Positions 9,351 through 18,426 are shown, numbered from the stretch's first letter. The stretch is 64,000 nt of DNA from Comamonas testosteroni (GCF_000761245.1 NZ_AWOR01000001.1:310001-374000), one strand, 5' to 3'. Made by a program: numbers and translations. Notes: generated from the letters alone by a model not told the origin.

Positions 9351-9749
9351 ATGTCTGAACACAACACCGCGTCGGTCGAGGGCGCGCTGGCCCGTCTGGC
9401 CGCCGTGATCGAAAGCCGCAAGGTCGCCAACGGTGGCGATCCCGAAAAAAGCTATGTCGCGCGCCTGCTGCACAAGGGGCCCGACGCCTTTCTGAAGAAG
9501 ATCGGCGAAGAGGCAACCGAAGTCGTCATGGCCGCCAAGGATGTCGATCATGGCGCGGACAAGGGCAAGATCCTCTATGAAGTGGCGGATCTGTGGTTTC
9601 ACTCCATGATTGCGCTGTCGCATTATGGATTGACGCCCGCAGAGGTGGTGGCCGAGCTGGAGCGCCGCGAGGGCACCAGCGGTCTGGAGGAAAAAGCCCT
9701 GCGCAAGGCCCAGGAACGCGCTGCTCAGGAAGGGGCGGCCAAGCAATAA
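9351..9749 (+). CDS. hisE: Phosphoribosyl-ATP pyrophosphatase
   Basis: 132 aa, MazG-like all-alpha NTP pyrophosphohydrolase. Converts PR-ATP to PR-AMP, second step of histidine synthesis. Family features: [30 protein letters not shown], with the acidic metal-binding residues, and [15 protein letters not shown]. Separate hisI and hisE genes are usual for Burkholderiales. Confidence 0.95.
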   Translation: MSEHNTASVEGALARLAAVIESRKVANGGDPEKSYVARLLHKGPDAFLKKIGEEATEVVMAAKDVDHGADKGKILYEVADLWFHSMIALSHYGLTPAEVVAELERREGTSGLEEKALRKAQERAAQEGAAKQ

Positions 9750-9760
9750 GGAGGAAGCGC

Positions 9761-10159
9761 ATGAATGACGATCGCGACATCATCGATGTAGGCCCCAGCG
9801 GCTCTACCGAGGTTGAGGGCCTGAAGGCCTGGGGCTGGGTCAGCTATCTGCTGCACCTGATCGTGGCCGTGGCCGCGGTGCTGCCGGGCGCGCAGGTCAG
9901 TGTGCTGCTGTTGCTGATTGCAGTCGTCATCGATCTGGTCAAGCGCGACGATGCACGCGGCACCTGGCAGGAGAGCCATTTTTCCTGGCGACTGCGCAGC
10001 GTGCTCTGGGCCATCGTGCTCTATGCCGTGACTTTCCCGTTCTTCCTGCTGGGTCTCCTGATCTTCAACCCCGCCTGGGTGCTGATCTCCATCTGGTTCC
10101 TCTACCGCATCGTCAGCGGCATGATCGCCATGAACAAGAATCGTGCGATCCAGCCCTGA
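9761..10159 (+). CDS. Small integral membrane protein, DUF4870-like
   Basis: 132 aa with a short polar N-terminus and four predicted hydrophobic helices (about 24-42, 44-60, 83-102, 104-122). ATG 9761 is preceded by a strong AAGGAGG and starts 11 bp after hisE, so it is in the his transcript. A protein of this kind between hisE and hinT is common in Burkholderiales. No catalytic motif is visible; function unknown. Confidence 0.8.
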   Translation: MNDDRDIIDVGPSGSTEVEGLKAWGWVSYLLHLIVAVAAVLPGAQVSVLLLLIAVVIDLVKRDDARGTWQESHFSWRLRSVLWAIVLYAVTFPFFLLGLLIFNPAWVLISIWFLYRIVSGMIAMNKNRAIQP

Positions 10160-10179
10160 GCCGAACTTGCCTGACACCC

Positions 10180-10210
10180 AAGCCCCCGCTTTACGGCCGG
10201 GGCTTTTTTG
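10180..10210 (+). terminator. Rho-independent terminator of the his operon
   Basis: Stem AAGCCCC / GGGGCTT around a 12-nt loop, then a run of six T. It ends the hisF-hisI-hisE-membrane protein transcript. Confidence 0.85.
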
Positions 10211-10428
10211 TTTTTGCAAGCGGTTTTGCTGCACTGCAACAGATTCGAGGTCGCAGGCTGACACGGGGGCCGGGCCTGTGCAATGCTCGCGGTGCTGGAT
10301 AAGCTCCAGGACTTGCGCGGATTCGAATCGGGCATGGTGTCTTTTCCATGGAACTGCCCGGTATGCCTTCTTGTTTGCGTAAGTCCCAAGCCCCTAGCTT
10401 GGTTCCTCAACCTTCACAGGATCGTGCC

Positions 10429-11472
10429 ATGGCTGCAGAGACTTCCCATACCCTCAACCTGGCCTTGCAGGGCGGGGGATCGCATGGTGCGCTGACCTGG
10501 GGCGTGCTGGATGCATTGCTGGACGATGACGGCCTGATCTTCGAAGGCATCAGCGGCACCAGCGCCGGTGCCATGAATGCCGTGGCGCTGGCCCATGGTT
10601 TCGCGCAGGCGGCCGCGCAGGAAAAAAAAGTGGACGATGCCCGTTACCTGGGACGGCAGCTGGCGCGCCAGTCTCTGCGCGAGCTGTGGGAGGGCGTGGG
10701 CACCATGGGCAGCGTGGGCAAGATGTTCTGGGCCGCGCCGTTGCCGGGCAGCAAGCAGTTCATGGGCGTGCTCAATCAGTTTCTGTCGCCCTATCAGACC
10801 AATCCGCTCAATATCAACCCGCTGCGACAACTGCTCACCCGGGTGGTGGACTTCGAGACGCTGGCGCATCCCGAGCACCCCAGCGTGGTGCCCAAGCTTT
10901 TCATCTGCGCCACCAATGTGCGCACGGGCGCCGGCAAGATCTTCAAGGGCGAGCAGGTGACGGCAGACGCCATCATGGCCTCGGCCTGCCTGCCGCAGCT
11001 GTTCAAGGCGGTGGAGATTGACGGGGAGTGCTACTGGGATGGCGGGTTTTCGGGCAATCCGGCCCTGTATCCGCTGATCTACGAGACTCGGAGCCGGGAC
11101 ATCCTGCTGGTGCAGATCAATCCCAAGGAGTCCGATGTCTCGCCCGACACGGCCCGCGAGATCATGGACCGCATGAACGAAATCACCTTCAACGCCAGCT
11201 TGCTGGCCGAGCTGAGGGCCATAGAGTTCGTGGTCAAGCTGCTGGAGCAAAAGCGCCTGGACCCCGAGCGCTACAAGCATGTGCTGATGCACCGCATCGA
11301 TGGCGGCTCGGTGCTCAAGCCCTTTGGCGCCTCGAGCAAGGTGCGCGCAGACATGGGCATGGTGCGCAAGCTGTTCGAGCTGGGGCGTGAGCGCGGCCAG
11401 CAATGGCTGCAGCTCAACCGCGAGCACCTTGGCGTCAAGCAGACGCTGCGATTCAACGAGAATAGGGGATAG
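10429..11472 (+). CDS. Patatin-like phospholipase family protein
   Basis: 347 aa from ATG 10429 (CACAGG upstream); an in-frame ATG 27 codons earlier would add a stretch without family similarity. Patatin hallmarks are the oxyanion loop GGGSHG (15-20), the nucleophile elbow GTSAG with Ser45, and the partner Asp in WDGGFSGNP. These proteins are Ser-Asp dyad acyl hydrolases of phospholipids or other lipids. No signal peptide, so cytosolic or peripheral. It stands alone between the his terminator and hinT; substrate unknown. Confidence 0.88.
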   Translation: MAAETSHTLNLALQGGGSHGALTWGVLDALLDDDGLIFEGISGTSAGAMNAVALAHGFAQAAAQEKKVDDARYLGRQLARQSLRELWEGVGTMGSVGKMFWAAPLPGSKQFMGVLNQFLSPYQTNPLNINPLRQLLTRVVDFETLAHPEHPSVVPKLFICATNVRTGAGKIFKGEQVTADAIMASACLPQLFKAVEIDGECYWDGGFSGNPALYPLIYETRSRDILLVQINPKESDVSPDTAREIMDRMNEITFNASLLAELRAIEFVVKLLEQKRLDPERYKHVLMHRIDGGSVLKPFGASSKVRADMGMVRKLFELGRERGQQWLQLNREHLGVKQTLRFNENRG

Positions 11473-11570
11473 CCTCCGCAGGGGGCGACGCCATTGCTTG
11501 CTTTCTGGCTTCCCGGGTCATGGGCAGGGCAGGGCGTCCGGAGTACTGAACCGTAGAGATACAAGAGACC

Positions 11571-11939
11571 ATGCACGACCACGATTACGACGCCAATTGC
11601 ATTTTCTGCCGCATCGCCAAAGGGGAGATTCCTTCGCGCAAGGTGTATGAAGACGAGGAACTGTTCGCCTTCCATGACATTCACCCCGGTGCGCCCGTGC
11701 ACTTCCTGGTGATTCCCAAGAAGCACATTCGCTCCATGGCCCAGGTCGGCGCCGAGGATGCGCCCCTGCTGGGCCGCATGATGGCGCTGGCTCCCAAGCT
11801 GGCGATGGAGCAGGGCTGCAACCCTTATCCCGATGGCGGTTTCCGCATCGTGGTCAATACCGGCAGCGAAGGCGGGCAGGAAGTGCACCATCTGCACCTG
11901 CACGTCATGGGCGGCCCGCGCCCCTGGCTCAAGGGCTGA
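11571..11939 (+). CDS. hinT: HIT-family purine nucleoside phosphoramidase
   Basis: 122 aa. Contains the N-terminal CIFCRIAKGEIPS signature of HinT and the histidine triad HHLHLH (106-111) near the C-terminus. Hydrolyses AMP-lysine and related phosphoramidates. The position directly before tatA is conserved in Burkholderiales. ATG 11571 follows AAGAG. Confidence 0.94.
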   Translation: MHDHDYDANCIFCRIAKGEIPSRKVYEDEELFAFHDIHPGAPVHFLVIPKKHIRSMAQVGAEDAPLLGRMMALAPKLAMEQGCNPYPDGGFRIVVNTGSEGGQEVHHLHLHVMGGPRPWLKG

Positions 11940-11954
11940 TCCGGCGCAGGCAAG

Positions 11955-11994
11955 GCCTGCACCCGGCGATAGAGCTGTGCGCTGCAGGCTTTTT
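11955..11994 (+). terminator. Probable terminator after hinT
   Basis: GCCTGCA and TGCAGGC separated by a 21-nt loop, followed by TTTTT. The long loop makes it weaker than the other terminators here. Confidence 0.5.
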
Positions 11995-12059
11995 GGGTGA
12001 TTGATTCGTATCTGTCACAAGCCCCGTCTAAAATGGTTCGCAATTTCTAGGAGATTCTC

Positions 12060-12296
12060 ATGGGCTCGTTTTCTATCTGGCACTGGGCGATCGTGCTGCT
12101 CATCGTGGTTCTGGTGTTTGGCACCAAGAAGCTCAAGAACATCGGCTCCGACCTGGGCGGCGCCGTCAAGGGCTTCAAGGACGGCATGAAGGACGGCGCG
12201 ACTGACGCCGACGCCAACGCTGCAACCGGCCAGGTGGCCAACCAGCAGGCCGCCGAAAAGGCCACCATCGACGTGGAAGCCAAGCAAAAGAGCTGA
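12060..12296 (+). CDS. tatA: Sec-independent protein translocase subunit TatA
   Basis: 78 aa. One N-terminal transmembrane helix ([15 protein letters not shown]), the FGTKKL hinge, an amphipathic helix ([18 protein letters not shown]) and a polar tail: the TatA plan. It forms the pore-like assembly for export of folded proteins. AGGAG is 6 nt before the ATG. Likely clients in this window are the Rieske protein PetA and possibly the lytic transglycosylase at 47814. Confidence 0.96.
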   Translation: MGSFSIWHWAIVLLIVVLVFGTKKLKNIGSDLGGAVKGFKDGMKDGATDADANAATGQVANQQAAEKATIDVEAKQKS

Positions 12297-12318
12297 TCGC
12301 GGCAGGACTGACATTTAG

Positions 12319-12840
12319 ATGTTTGATATTGGCCTGTCCAAAATGGCGCTGATCGGTGCCGTGGCCCTGGTGGTCATCGGTCCCGAGAAGCTGCCGCGCG
12401 TGGCCCGCATGGTGGGCACCTTGCTTGGCAGGGCACAGCGCTATGTGTCCGACGTCAAGGCCGAGGTCAACCGCTCCATGGAGCTCGATGAGCTGCGCAA
12501 GATGAAGGACACGGTCGAGACCGCTGCGCGGGACGTGGAGTCCAGCATGCGCAATCAGGCCTCCGATCTTGAAAAGGACTGGAGCGATGCGACCAAGGAC
12601 CTGCGCGACGACGCGAACATGACTTCGGCTTCGTCCTTCGGCTCCTATGATGCGGAAGGTGGCTACACCGGTCTGGATACGCACAGCAGCGTGGTGCCCA
12701 GCTATCGCCATCCGCGCAAGAACTGGCGCGTCAAGCGCGGTGCCGTGCCCCAGTGGTACAAGGCCCGTGCCGGGGTACGCAGCAAGGTCCAGTCGGGTGC
12801 GGCACGCGTGGCGCGCTTTCGCCCCAAGAAGTTCCATTGA
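12319..12840 (+). CDS. tatB: Sec-independent protein translocase subunit TatB
   Basis: 173 aa. N-terminal [30 protein letters not shown] with the conserved Glu of TatB at the helix start and the GPEKLP hinge, then a long amphipathic and disordered tail. TatB forms the signal-peptide receptor with TatC. It starts 22 bp after tatA. The 156-bp gap to tatC is GC-rich with small inverted repeats. Confidence 0.95.
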   Translation: MFDIGLSKMALIGAVALVVIGPEKLPRVARMVGTLLGRAQRYVSDVKAEVNRSMELDELRKMKDTVETAARDVESSMRNQASDLEKDWSDATKDLRDDANMTSASSFGSYDAEGGYTGLDTHSSVVPSYRHPRKNWRVKRGAVPQWYKARAGVRSKVQSGAARVARFRPKKFH

Positions 12841-12996
12841 ACATGCAGCTCAGCAGCCTGCCGGCCGCAAGGTCGGCCAAGGCCGGCCCCAGGGGGCAGG
12901 CCCTGCTGCCCGCATGTCGCTCTTTGCCCGTGATTCGCGGGCGTTGTTGTTTCCCAAGCGTGTGGGGCCGATCCGGCTCCGGCGCGGTTTTGCACC

Positions 12997-13809
12997 ATGT
13001 CCGAACCCTCTAAAGAAGACGAACTCGCCGGCACGGAGCAGCCGTTTGTCCAGCACCTGATGGAGCTGCGTGACCGCCTGCTCTACAGCCTGTATGGCGT
13101 TTTGATCGGCGTCGGGCTGCTGATGTTCTGGCCGGGCCCCGACGGCCTGATCGACTTCATCGCCCTGCCCATCAAGGAGCACATGCCGCCTGGCGCCAAG
13201 CTGATTGCGGTGGGCGTTTTCTCGCCCTTCTTCGTGCCGCTCAAGGTGTTGATGATGGTGGCCGTGCTGCTGGCGCTGCCCTGGATCATGTACCAGATCT
13301 GGGCCTTTGTGGCGCCGGGCCTGTACAGCCATGAGAAGAAGTTCGCCCTGCCGCTGATCATGTTCGGCAGCCTGCTGGCCTATGCCGGCATTGCCTTCGT
13401 ACAGTTCTTTGTGCTGGGCAATATGTTCAAGTTCATCCAGCATTTCACGCCGGCCAGCGTGGCGGCCACGCCCGACATTGCCTCGTATGTGGAAGCGATT
13501 CTCTCGCTCTACATCGCGTTTGCGGCAGCCTTTCAGGTGCCCATCGTGGTGATGCTGCTGGTGCGCTTCGGTCTGGTGGAGATTGAAAAGCTCAAGGCCT
13601 TCCGCGGCTATTTCGTGGTGCTGGCCTTTGTGATTGCTGCCGTCATCACGCCGCCCGATGTGATCTCTCAGCTGGCCCTGGCCTTGCCCATGTGCCTGCT
13701 CTACGAGATCGGCATTCTGGGAGCCGGCTGGTTCAGTCGGGTATCGCGTGCGCCCGATGCCGAAGAAGGATCGGGTACGGAAGTGGAGAAATCCACGGAC
13801 GGCCACTGA
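12997..13809 (+). CDS. tatC: Sec-independent protein translocase subunit TatC
   Basis: 270 aa with six hydrophobic helices. Conserved TatC features are the N-terminal HLMELRDRLLYS, the FVAPGLYSHEKKF loop between the early helices and VITPPDVISQLALALPMCLLYE near the C-terminus. TatC recognises the twin-arginine signal. No clear Shine-Dalgarno sequence precedes the start. A strong terminator ends the unit. Confidence 0.96.
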   Translation: MSEPSKEDELAGTEQPFVQHLMELRDRLLYSLYGVLIGVGLLMFWPGPDGLIDFIALPIKEHMPPGAKLIAVGVFSPFFVPLKVLMMVAVLLALPWIMYQIWAFVAPGLYSHEKKFALPLIMFGSLLAYAGIAFVQFFVLGNMFKFIQHFTPASVAATPDIASYVEAILSLYIAFAAAFQVPIVVMLLVRFGLVEIEKLKAFRGYFVVLAFVIAAVITPPDVISQLALALPMCLLYEIGILGAGWFSRVSRAPDAEEGSGTEVEKSTDGH

Positions 13810-13831
13810 TCTTCATCCCCGACTCCCGACA

Positions 13832-13864
13832 AAGCCCTTGAAGCGATTCAAGGGCTTTTGTTTT
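13832..13864 (+). terminator. Strong terminator after tatC
   Basis: AAGCCCTTGAA, loop GCGA, TTCAAGGGCTT: an 11-bp perfect stem followed by a T-rich stretch. Confidence 0.92.
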
Positions 13865-13867
13865 GAT

Positions 13868-13901
13868 AGCTGCCGGCGCTTTGCCTGCAAGCGCTTGAGC
13901 C
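13868..13901. repeat. Short intergenic palindromic element, possible relative of the 76-bp family
   Basis: AGCTGCC...GGCGCTT, TGCCTGC, AAGCGC...GAGCC, about 34 bp. Resembles the ends of the 76-bp repeats with the middle missing. Assignment is tentative. Confidence 0.35.
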
Positions 13902-13958
13902 ATGTTTCCTGATGAGTCCTGATGGTGCCGCTGTGGCTTGCAGAGCGGGCCGCAGCAT

Positions 13959-13985
13959 GAAAAAAGCCAGCGACTGGCGCTGGCT
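13959..13985 (-). terminator. Terminator of the DegS-like protease gene
   Basis: Read on the minus strand: AGCCAGCG, 5-nt loop, CGCTGGCT, then a run of T. It lies about 25 bp beyond the protease stop. Confidence 0.85.
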
Positions 13986-14010
13986 TGTTGTGGGCTTGAT
14001 GGAGCTGCAA

Positions 14011-15171
14011 TCAGCGCCGTGGGCGGCTCTGCTGCTGCAAGGTGCTGGCTGCTGGGCGGGCACCCGGAGTGATGTCCAGCACGACTTCGCTGTCGCCGCG
14101 GCGCACATCGAACTTGGCGGCTTCGCCGGGCTTGAGCGAGGCCACGGCCGTCAGCAGTTCGGAGACATTGCGGGTCGCGGTCTCGCCCACCTTGACGATC
14201 ACGTCGCCGGGGCGCATGCCGGCCTGGGCAGCGGGGCCGGCCTGCAGCACGCCGGTGATGATGACGCCGGCATCGGCCTTGACGCCAAAGGTCTCGGCCA
14301 GCTCGGGCGAGAGCTCGTTGGGTTCCACGCCGATCCAGCCGCGTGTGACCTTGCCGTCCTTGACGATGCCGTCCAGCACCATCTTGGCTGTGGAGACGGG
14401 AATCGCGAAACCGATGCCCATGCTGCCGCCCGAGCGCGAGTAGATGGCCGTGTTGATGCCCAGTAGATTGCCGTTGGCATCCACCAGCGCACCGCCGGAG
14501 TTGCCGGGGTTGATGGCAGCGTCGGTCTGGATGAAGTTCTCGAAGGTGTTGATGCCCAGCTGGCTGCGGCCCAGAGCGCTGATGATGCCGCTGGTCACGG
14601 TCTGGCCCACGCCGAAGGGATTGCCGATAGCCAGCACGCGGTCGCCCACAGCGACCTGATCGGAGTTGCCCAGCACGATGACGGGCAGCTTGTCGAGTTC
14701 GATCTTGAGAATGGCCAGATCGGTCTCGGGATCCGTGCCAATGACCTTGGCCTTGGCCTGGCGGCTGTCGGTCAGCGTGACCTCGATATCGTCGGCGCCT
14801 TCCACCACATGGTTGTTGGTGAGGATGTAGCCATCTTGACTGATGATGACGCCACTACCCAAACCAGATTGCTCTTGCGGACCCTGATCGCCAAAGAAGA
14901 ACTGGAACCAGGGATCGTTGGCGCGCGGGTGGCGAACAGCCTTGCTGGTGTTGATACTGACCACGGCGGGCGAGGCCTTGCGCGCGGCGGGCGCAAAGCT
15001 GCCGGGAGCGACTTCACCCGCCGGAGTGGATGGAGCCTGCAGCAGCGAAACACCGGCACTGCTACGGATATTTCCGCGCTGAAGCCAAGTGGGCTGTAGG
15101 GTAGCTACTACAAAATAGATAGCCACCAGCACGGTGACGACCTGCGAAAACAGCAACCAGGTGCGTTTCAT
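14011..15171 (-). CDS. Membrane-anchored trypsin-like protease with one PDZ domain (DegS/HtrA type)
   Basis: 386 aa from ATG 15171. The longer open frame adds 28 residues of no family character upstream. One transmembrane helix (about 5-25) anchors the enzyme with the body in the periplasm. The catalytic triad is His121 (TNNHVVEG), Asp151 (ETDLAIL) and Ser225 (GNSGGAL). One PDZ domain follows (about 290-375). A single PDZ and a membrane anchor resemble DegS rather than two-PDZ DegP; the substrate (an anti-sigma factor or misfolded proteins) cannot be read from sequence. Convergent with tatC, each with its own terminator. Confidence 0.9.
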   Translation of the reverse strand: MKRTWLLFSQVVTVLVAIYFVVATLQPTWLQRGNIRSSAGVSLLQAPSTPAGEVAPGSFAPAARKASPAVVSINTSKAVRHPRANDPWFQFFFGDQGPQEQSGLGSGVIISQDGYILTNNHVVEGADDIEVTLTDSRQAKAKVIGTDPETDLAILKIELDKLPVIVLGNSDQVAVGDRVLAIGNPFGVGQTVTSGIISALGRSQLGINTFENFIQTDAAINPGNSGGALVDANGNLLGINTAIYSRSGGSMGIGFAIPVSTAKMVLDGIVKDGKVTRGWIGVEPNELSPELAETFGVKADAGVIITGVLQAGPAAQAGMRPGDVIVKVGETATRNVSELLTAVASLKPGEAAKFDVRRGDSEVVLDITPGARPAASTLQQQSRPRR

Positions 15172-15535
15172 GTAATGCGTATAGGTAGTGAGGAGAACAA
15201 GCCCACATTGTGAAGCATGGCTGCACCGGGCGTCGAAGCGAACATTTGCTTGCACGCAATTGCATAACGCAAAGCTTTGCAGATTGCAGGAGCGATGGCT
15301 ATAGGACTGCAGGCATCTAAAGTTTTGCGCGGCCAGGAGTCATGAGTGAAAACCCTAGAATGTTTTTTCGACTGCGCTTACGCCGCCGTTACTGAAGTGA
15401 CTGCCCACAAGGTGCTCATATTCGGTCTGGTGTGGCTTTGTATCTGAAGCCCGCCGCAATCGGTCTGCCACTGCACGTTGACCCGTGATCAGCGGCCTTA
15501 TCCGCGCTGTCCTGCTGTTCGATCTAGGAAACACC
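15172..15535. other. 364-bp divergent intergenic region, protease / MFS transporter
   Basis: No gene seen. A TAGAAT at 15356-15361 could be a -10 for the MFS gene, as the same hexamer precedes several other genes here, but no good -35 is visible. The segment 15245-15290 is rich in TTGC/GCAA half-palindromes. Confidence 0.35.
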
Positions 15536-16861
15536 ATGACTACGCTTGACCACGCTGCATCGGCTGACGCGCCGGCTGCAGCGACGAATCGTCTCCTGAA
15601 CCGGGAGGACTACAAGACCTTGGGCTTATCGGCCCTGGGCGGAACGCTGGAGTTTTACGACTTCGTGGTGTTCGTCTTTTTTGCCAATGTGATTGGCAGC
15701 CTGTTCTTTCCTGCTTCGCTGCCGGAGTGGATGCGCCAGCTGCAGACGCTGGGTATTTTCGCTGCCGGCTATCTGGCACGCCCCATCGGCGGCATCTTGA
15801 TTGCCCACTTCGGCGACATCCTGGGCCGCAAGAAGATGTTCACGCTGTCGGTGTTCCTGATGGCCGTGCCCACGCTGGTCATCGGCCTGCTGCCGACCTA
15901 TGAAACCATAGGCCTTGCCGCTCCCATCCTGCTGCTGCTGATGCGTGTGATGCAAGGTGCTGCCATCGGCGGTGAAATGCCCGGTGCCTGGGTGTTCGTG
16001 GCCGAGCATGCTCCCCAGAAGCGTTACGGCTTTGCGATCGGCGCACTGACTTCCGGCATTACCGGCGGCATTTTCCTGGGCTCCATCATCGGGGTCTGGC
16101 TCAACAGCACCTACAGCCAGGGCGAGATCCACGACTGGGCCTGGCGCCTGCCCTTCATTCTGGGCGGTGTCTTCGGTCTGGTGTCGGTGTATCTGCGCAA
16201 GTTCCTGCACGAGACCCCCATCTTCCAGGAGCTGCAGGCCCGCAAGGCCGCTGACCGCGAACTGCCGATCAAGACCATCTTGCGCGACCACCGCGAAGCC
16301 TGCGTTGTCGTGGCGCTGATGACCTGGGTGCTGTCCACGGCGATTGTGGTGGTGATCCTGTTCACGCCGGCCTATCTGCAAAAGGTGTTCCACATCGAGC
16401 CTGCCATGGCCCTGAAGGCCAATGCCGTGGCGACCGTGACGCTGACCATGGGCTGCGTGTTCTGGGGCTGGCTGTCCGACAAGATCGGCACCAAGCCGAC
16501 CATGCTCATCGGCTGGGGCGGCATGACGGCCACTGCCTATCTGTTCTATCTGAACCTGCCAGGCAACGAGGCATCGCTGATCTGCAACTATGCGACCGTG
16601 GGCTTTTTTGTGGGCTCCATCTCGCTGCTGCCTGTGGTGGGCGTGCGGGCCTTCCCGCCTGAAGTGCGCTTCACCGGTCTGTCCTTCTCCTACAACATGG
16701 CTTATGCCGTGTTTGGCGGCCTGACTCCCATGCTGGTGTCCGTGTGGCAGCAGGTGGACGTGATGGCTCCTGCCCACTATGTGGCGGCAATGGGCGTGCT
16801 GGGCATGGCCATGGGCTTCTGGCCACTGGCCTGCAAGGGCTGGCAGCCGCGCAAAGCGTGA
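15536..16861 (+). CDS. MFS transporter, metabolite:H+ symporter (MHS) family
   Basis: 441 aa, twelve predicted helices. ATG 15536 follows TAGGA; an upstream in-frame start at 15485 is not supported. The MHS signature is seen in ALGGTLEFYDFVVFVFFA near the N-terminus, and MFS motif A in GDILGRKKMF between helices 2 and 3. Relatives carry organic acids, proline/betaine, shikimate or citrate; the substrate cannot be decided. It stands alone, flanked by its own terminator and the GntR gene. Confidence 0.88.
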   Translation: MTTLDHAASADAPAAATNRLLNREDYKTLGLSALGGTLEFYDFVVFVFFANVIGSLFFPASLPEWMRQLQTLGIFAAGYLARPIGGILIAHFGDILGRKKMFTLSVFLMAVPTLVIGLLPTYETIGLAAPILLLLMRVMQGAAIGGEMPGAWVFVAEHAPQKRYGFAIGALTSGITGGIFLGSIIGVWLNSTYSQGEIHDWAWRLPFILGGVFGLVSVYLRKFLHETPIFQELQARKAADRELPIKTILRDHREACVVVALMTWVLSTAIVVVILFTPAYLQKVFHIEPAMALKANAVATVTLTMGCVFWGWLSDKIGTKPTMLIGWGGMTATAYLFYLNLPGNEASLICNYATVGFFVGSISLLPVVGVRAFPPEVRFTGLSFSYNMAYAVFGGLTPMLVSVWQQVDVMAPAHYVAAMGVLGMAMGFWPLACKGWQPRKA

Positions 16862-16881
16862 GCCTGCACAGGCGGATGAGA

Positions 16882-16912
16882 AAAGGCAGTCAGCAGTGGC
16901 TGCCTTTTTTTT
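16882..16912. terminator. Bidirectional terminator between MFS gene and gntR gene
   Basis: AAAGGCAG / CTGCCTTT with a 10-nt loop, A-run on the left and eight T on the right. It overlaps the last codons and stop of the minus-strand regulator gene. Confidence 0.88.
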
Positions 16913-17636
16913 CACTGCTCGCGCGTTTGCGGCGACGTGGCTGCATGACGTGCGCGGACACGGTGCTCAGCACCATGTCGGCAAAGGCGCTGCCGCCCGC
17001 CGATATATGGTTGCGCATGGCCTCGGCAGCGACTTCGCTGTTGCCCGCCAGAATGGCGGCCACCACGACTTCATGCTCGGCCTGGGAGTGCAGCAGCCGC
17101 TCCGGCTTTTCGAACATCTTGCTGCGGTACGGTGCGACCCGGAGTCTGGCTTCGCGGGTCTGCTCGACGATAAAGGTGTTTCCGCTGGATTGATATATCA
17201 GATCATGCAGCCTGGCATTCGCTTGCTCATAGGCAATCGAATCGGCCTTCTGGGCATGGGCTGCGGTCTGCGCGAGAGCGGCTTGCAGTTGCGCTCTTTG
17301 CTCGGCGTTGATGCGCCGGGCCGCTAGGCGCGCCAGCACGCCTTCCAGCTCGGCAAGCCCCTCCATCATCGCGACCAGCTCGCGGGGATCGAGGTGGCGC
17401 ACGTAGATTCCCACGCGCGGAAGAATGCTCACCATCCCTTTGGCGGACAGCAGCAGCAAGGCCTCACGGACCGGCGTGCGCGAAGCCTGGAAGCGCTCGC
17501 ACAGTGCCTGCTCGTCGATGGCGGCGCCGGGCAGCAGCGCGCCGTTGCGCAGATCCTGCTCCAGAGCCAGGCGGATGCGGTCCTGCATGCTGGGCGCGTC
17601 TAGGGTTTCTTCCCTTGGTGAAGGTTTGTGGTTCAT
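16890..17636 (-). CDS. GntR-family transcriptional regulator, FCD subfamily
   Basis: 248 aa. N-terminal winged helix (about 17-80) with ALCERFQASRTPVREALLLLSAKGMV, typical GntR recognition region; C-terminal all-helical FCD ligand-binding domain (about 95-225) with metal/ligand His positions such as LHDLIY and NHISAG. It is divergent from the crotonase gene with only 40 bp between starts, so it most likely regulates the crotonase-Bug-ligase operon. MatR, the malonate regulator of rhizobia, is also an FCD-GntR, which fits the downstream MatB-like ligase. Confidence 0.88.
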   Translation of the reverse strand: MNHKPSPREETLDAPSMQDRIRLALEQDLRNGALLPGAAIDEQALCERFQASRTPVREALLLLSAKGMVSILPRVGIYVRHLDPRELVAMMEGLAELEGVLARLAARRINAEQRAQLQAALAQTAAHAQKADSIAYEQANARLHDLIYQSSGNTFIVEQTREARLRVAPYRSKMFEKPERLLHSQAEHEVVVAAILAGNSEVAAEAMRNHISAGGSAFADMVLSTVSAHVMQPRRRKRASSEKKGSHC

Positions 17637-17647
17637 TGTTCAATATT

Positions 17648-17657
17648 AGATATATCT
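17648..17657. promoter_or_regulatory. Palindrome in the gntR-crotonase divergent spacer, candidate operator
   Basis: Perfect palindrome AGATATATCT within an AT-rich 40-bp spacer between two divergent starts. Position and symmetry suit an FCD-GntR dimer site. Binding is inferred only. Confidence 0.45.
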
Positions 17658-17676
17658 ATTTATATGTCTGATACGC

Positions 17677-18426
17677 ATGAATCCAAGACTGCACTACCAA
17701 GACCATATCGCAACCATTACTCTCCAGCGCCCCACGGTGGCAAACCGCCTGGCGCCTGATGACTTGCCGGTGCTCATGGAATCCATCGAGAGCGTCAATC
17801 GCAGAGCGGAGGTACGGGTGCTGGTGCTGCGTAGCGAAGGCAAGTATTTCTGCAGTGGCTACGATATATCACAAATCGAAAACAGCCAGAGCGAAGGCAG
17901 CAGCTTCGGCGAAATGGTGGACGTGGTGGAGCAGTGCCGTGCGGTGACCATCGCCGCCATCCAGGGCGGCGTCTATGGCGGCGGGACCGATCTGGCGCTG
18001 GCATGCGACTTTCGCGTGGGTTCGATGGCGGCAGACATGTTCATGCCTGCGGCGCGGCTGGGCCTGCATTTCTATGCCTCGGGAATGGAGCGCTATGTCA
18101 GCCGCCTGGGACTCGATACCGCCAAGCGCCTGTTCCTGATTGGCGAACGCCTGGATGCCGAGCAGATGAAGGCCTGCGGCTTTCTGACGCATCTGGCGGC
18201 GCCGCAGCAGCTCGACGAGACCGTGGCGGCTCTGGTCGAGACGATCGCTGCAATGGCGCCCCTGGCTTTGTCCGGCATGAAGAAACACCTGAACCTGATT
18301 GCCTGCGGTCGCCAAGACCGCGAGGCGATTGCGCGCGACGTGCAGCGCTCGGTCGAGTCCGCTGATCTGCGCGAAGGCGGCCTGGCCTGGCGCGAGAAGC
18401 GCGTAGCGGTTTTCAAAGGCTGCTAG
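17677..18426 (+). CDS. Crotonase (enoyl-CoA hydratase/isomerase) superfamily protein with altered catalytic residues
   Basis: 249 aa crotonase fold. The oxyanion/CoA region is present (FCSGYDISQ at 58-66; GGVYGGGTDLALACDF at 97-112). Both glutamates used by true enoyl-CoA hydratases are replaced: the GGGCE position is GGGTD (Asp105) and the later PE is PA (Ala125). Hydration is therefore unlikely; a decarboxylase, hydrolase or isomerase activity is possible. First gene of an operon with a Bug receptor and a MatB-like ligase under a GntR regulator. A malonyl- or methylmalonyl-CoA decarboxylase role standing in for MatA is a hypothesis from context. Confidence 0.8.
   Translation: MNPRLHYQDHIATITLQRPTVANRLAPDDLPVLMESIESVNRRAEVRVLVLRSEGKYFCSGYDISQIENSQSEGSSFGEMVDVVEQCRAVTIAAIQGGVYGGGTDLALACDFRVGSMAADMFMPAARLGLHFYASGMERYVSRLGLDTAKRLFLIGERLDAEQMKACGFLTHLAAPQQLDETVAALVETIAAMAPLALSGMKKHLNLIACGRQDREAIARDVQRSVESADLREGGLAWREKRVAVFKGC

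Noticed and set aside
17677..18426. Annotation as a true enoyl-CoA hydratase
   Set aside because: Both catalytic glutamate positions are changed, so only the superfamily call is supported.
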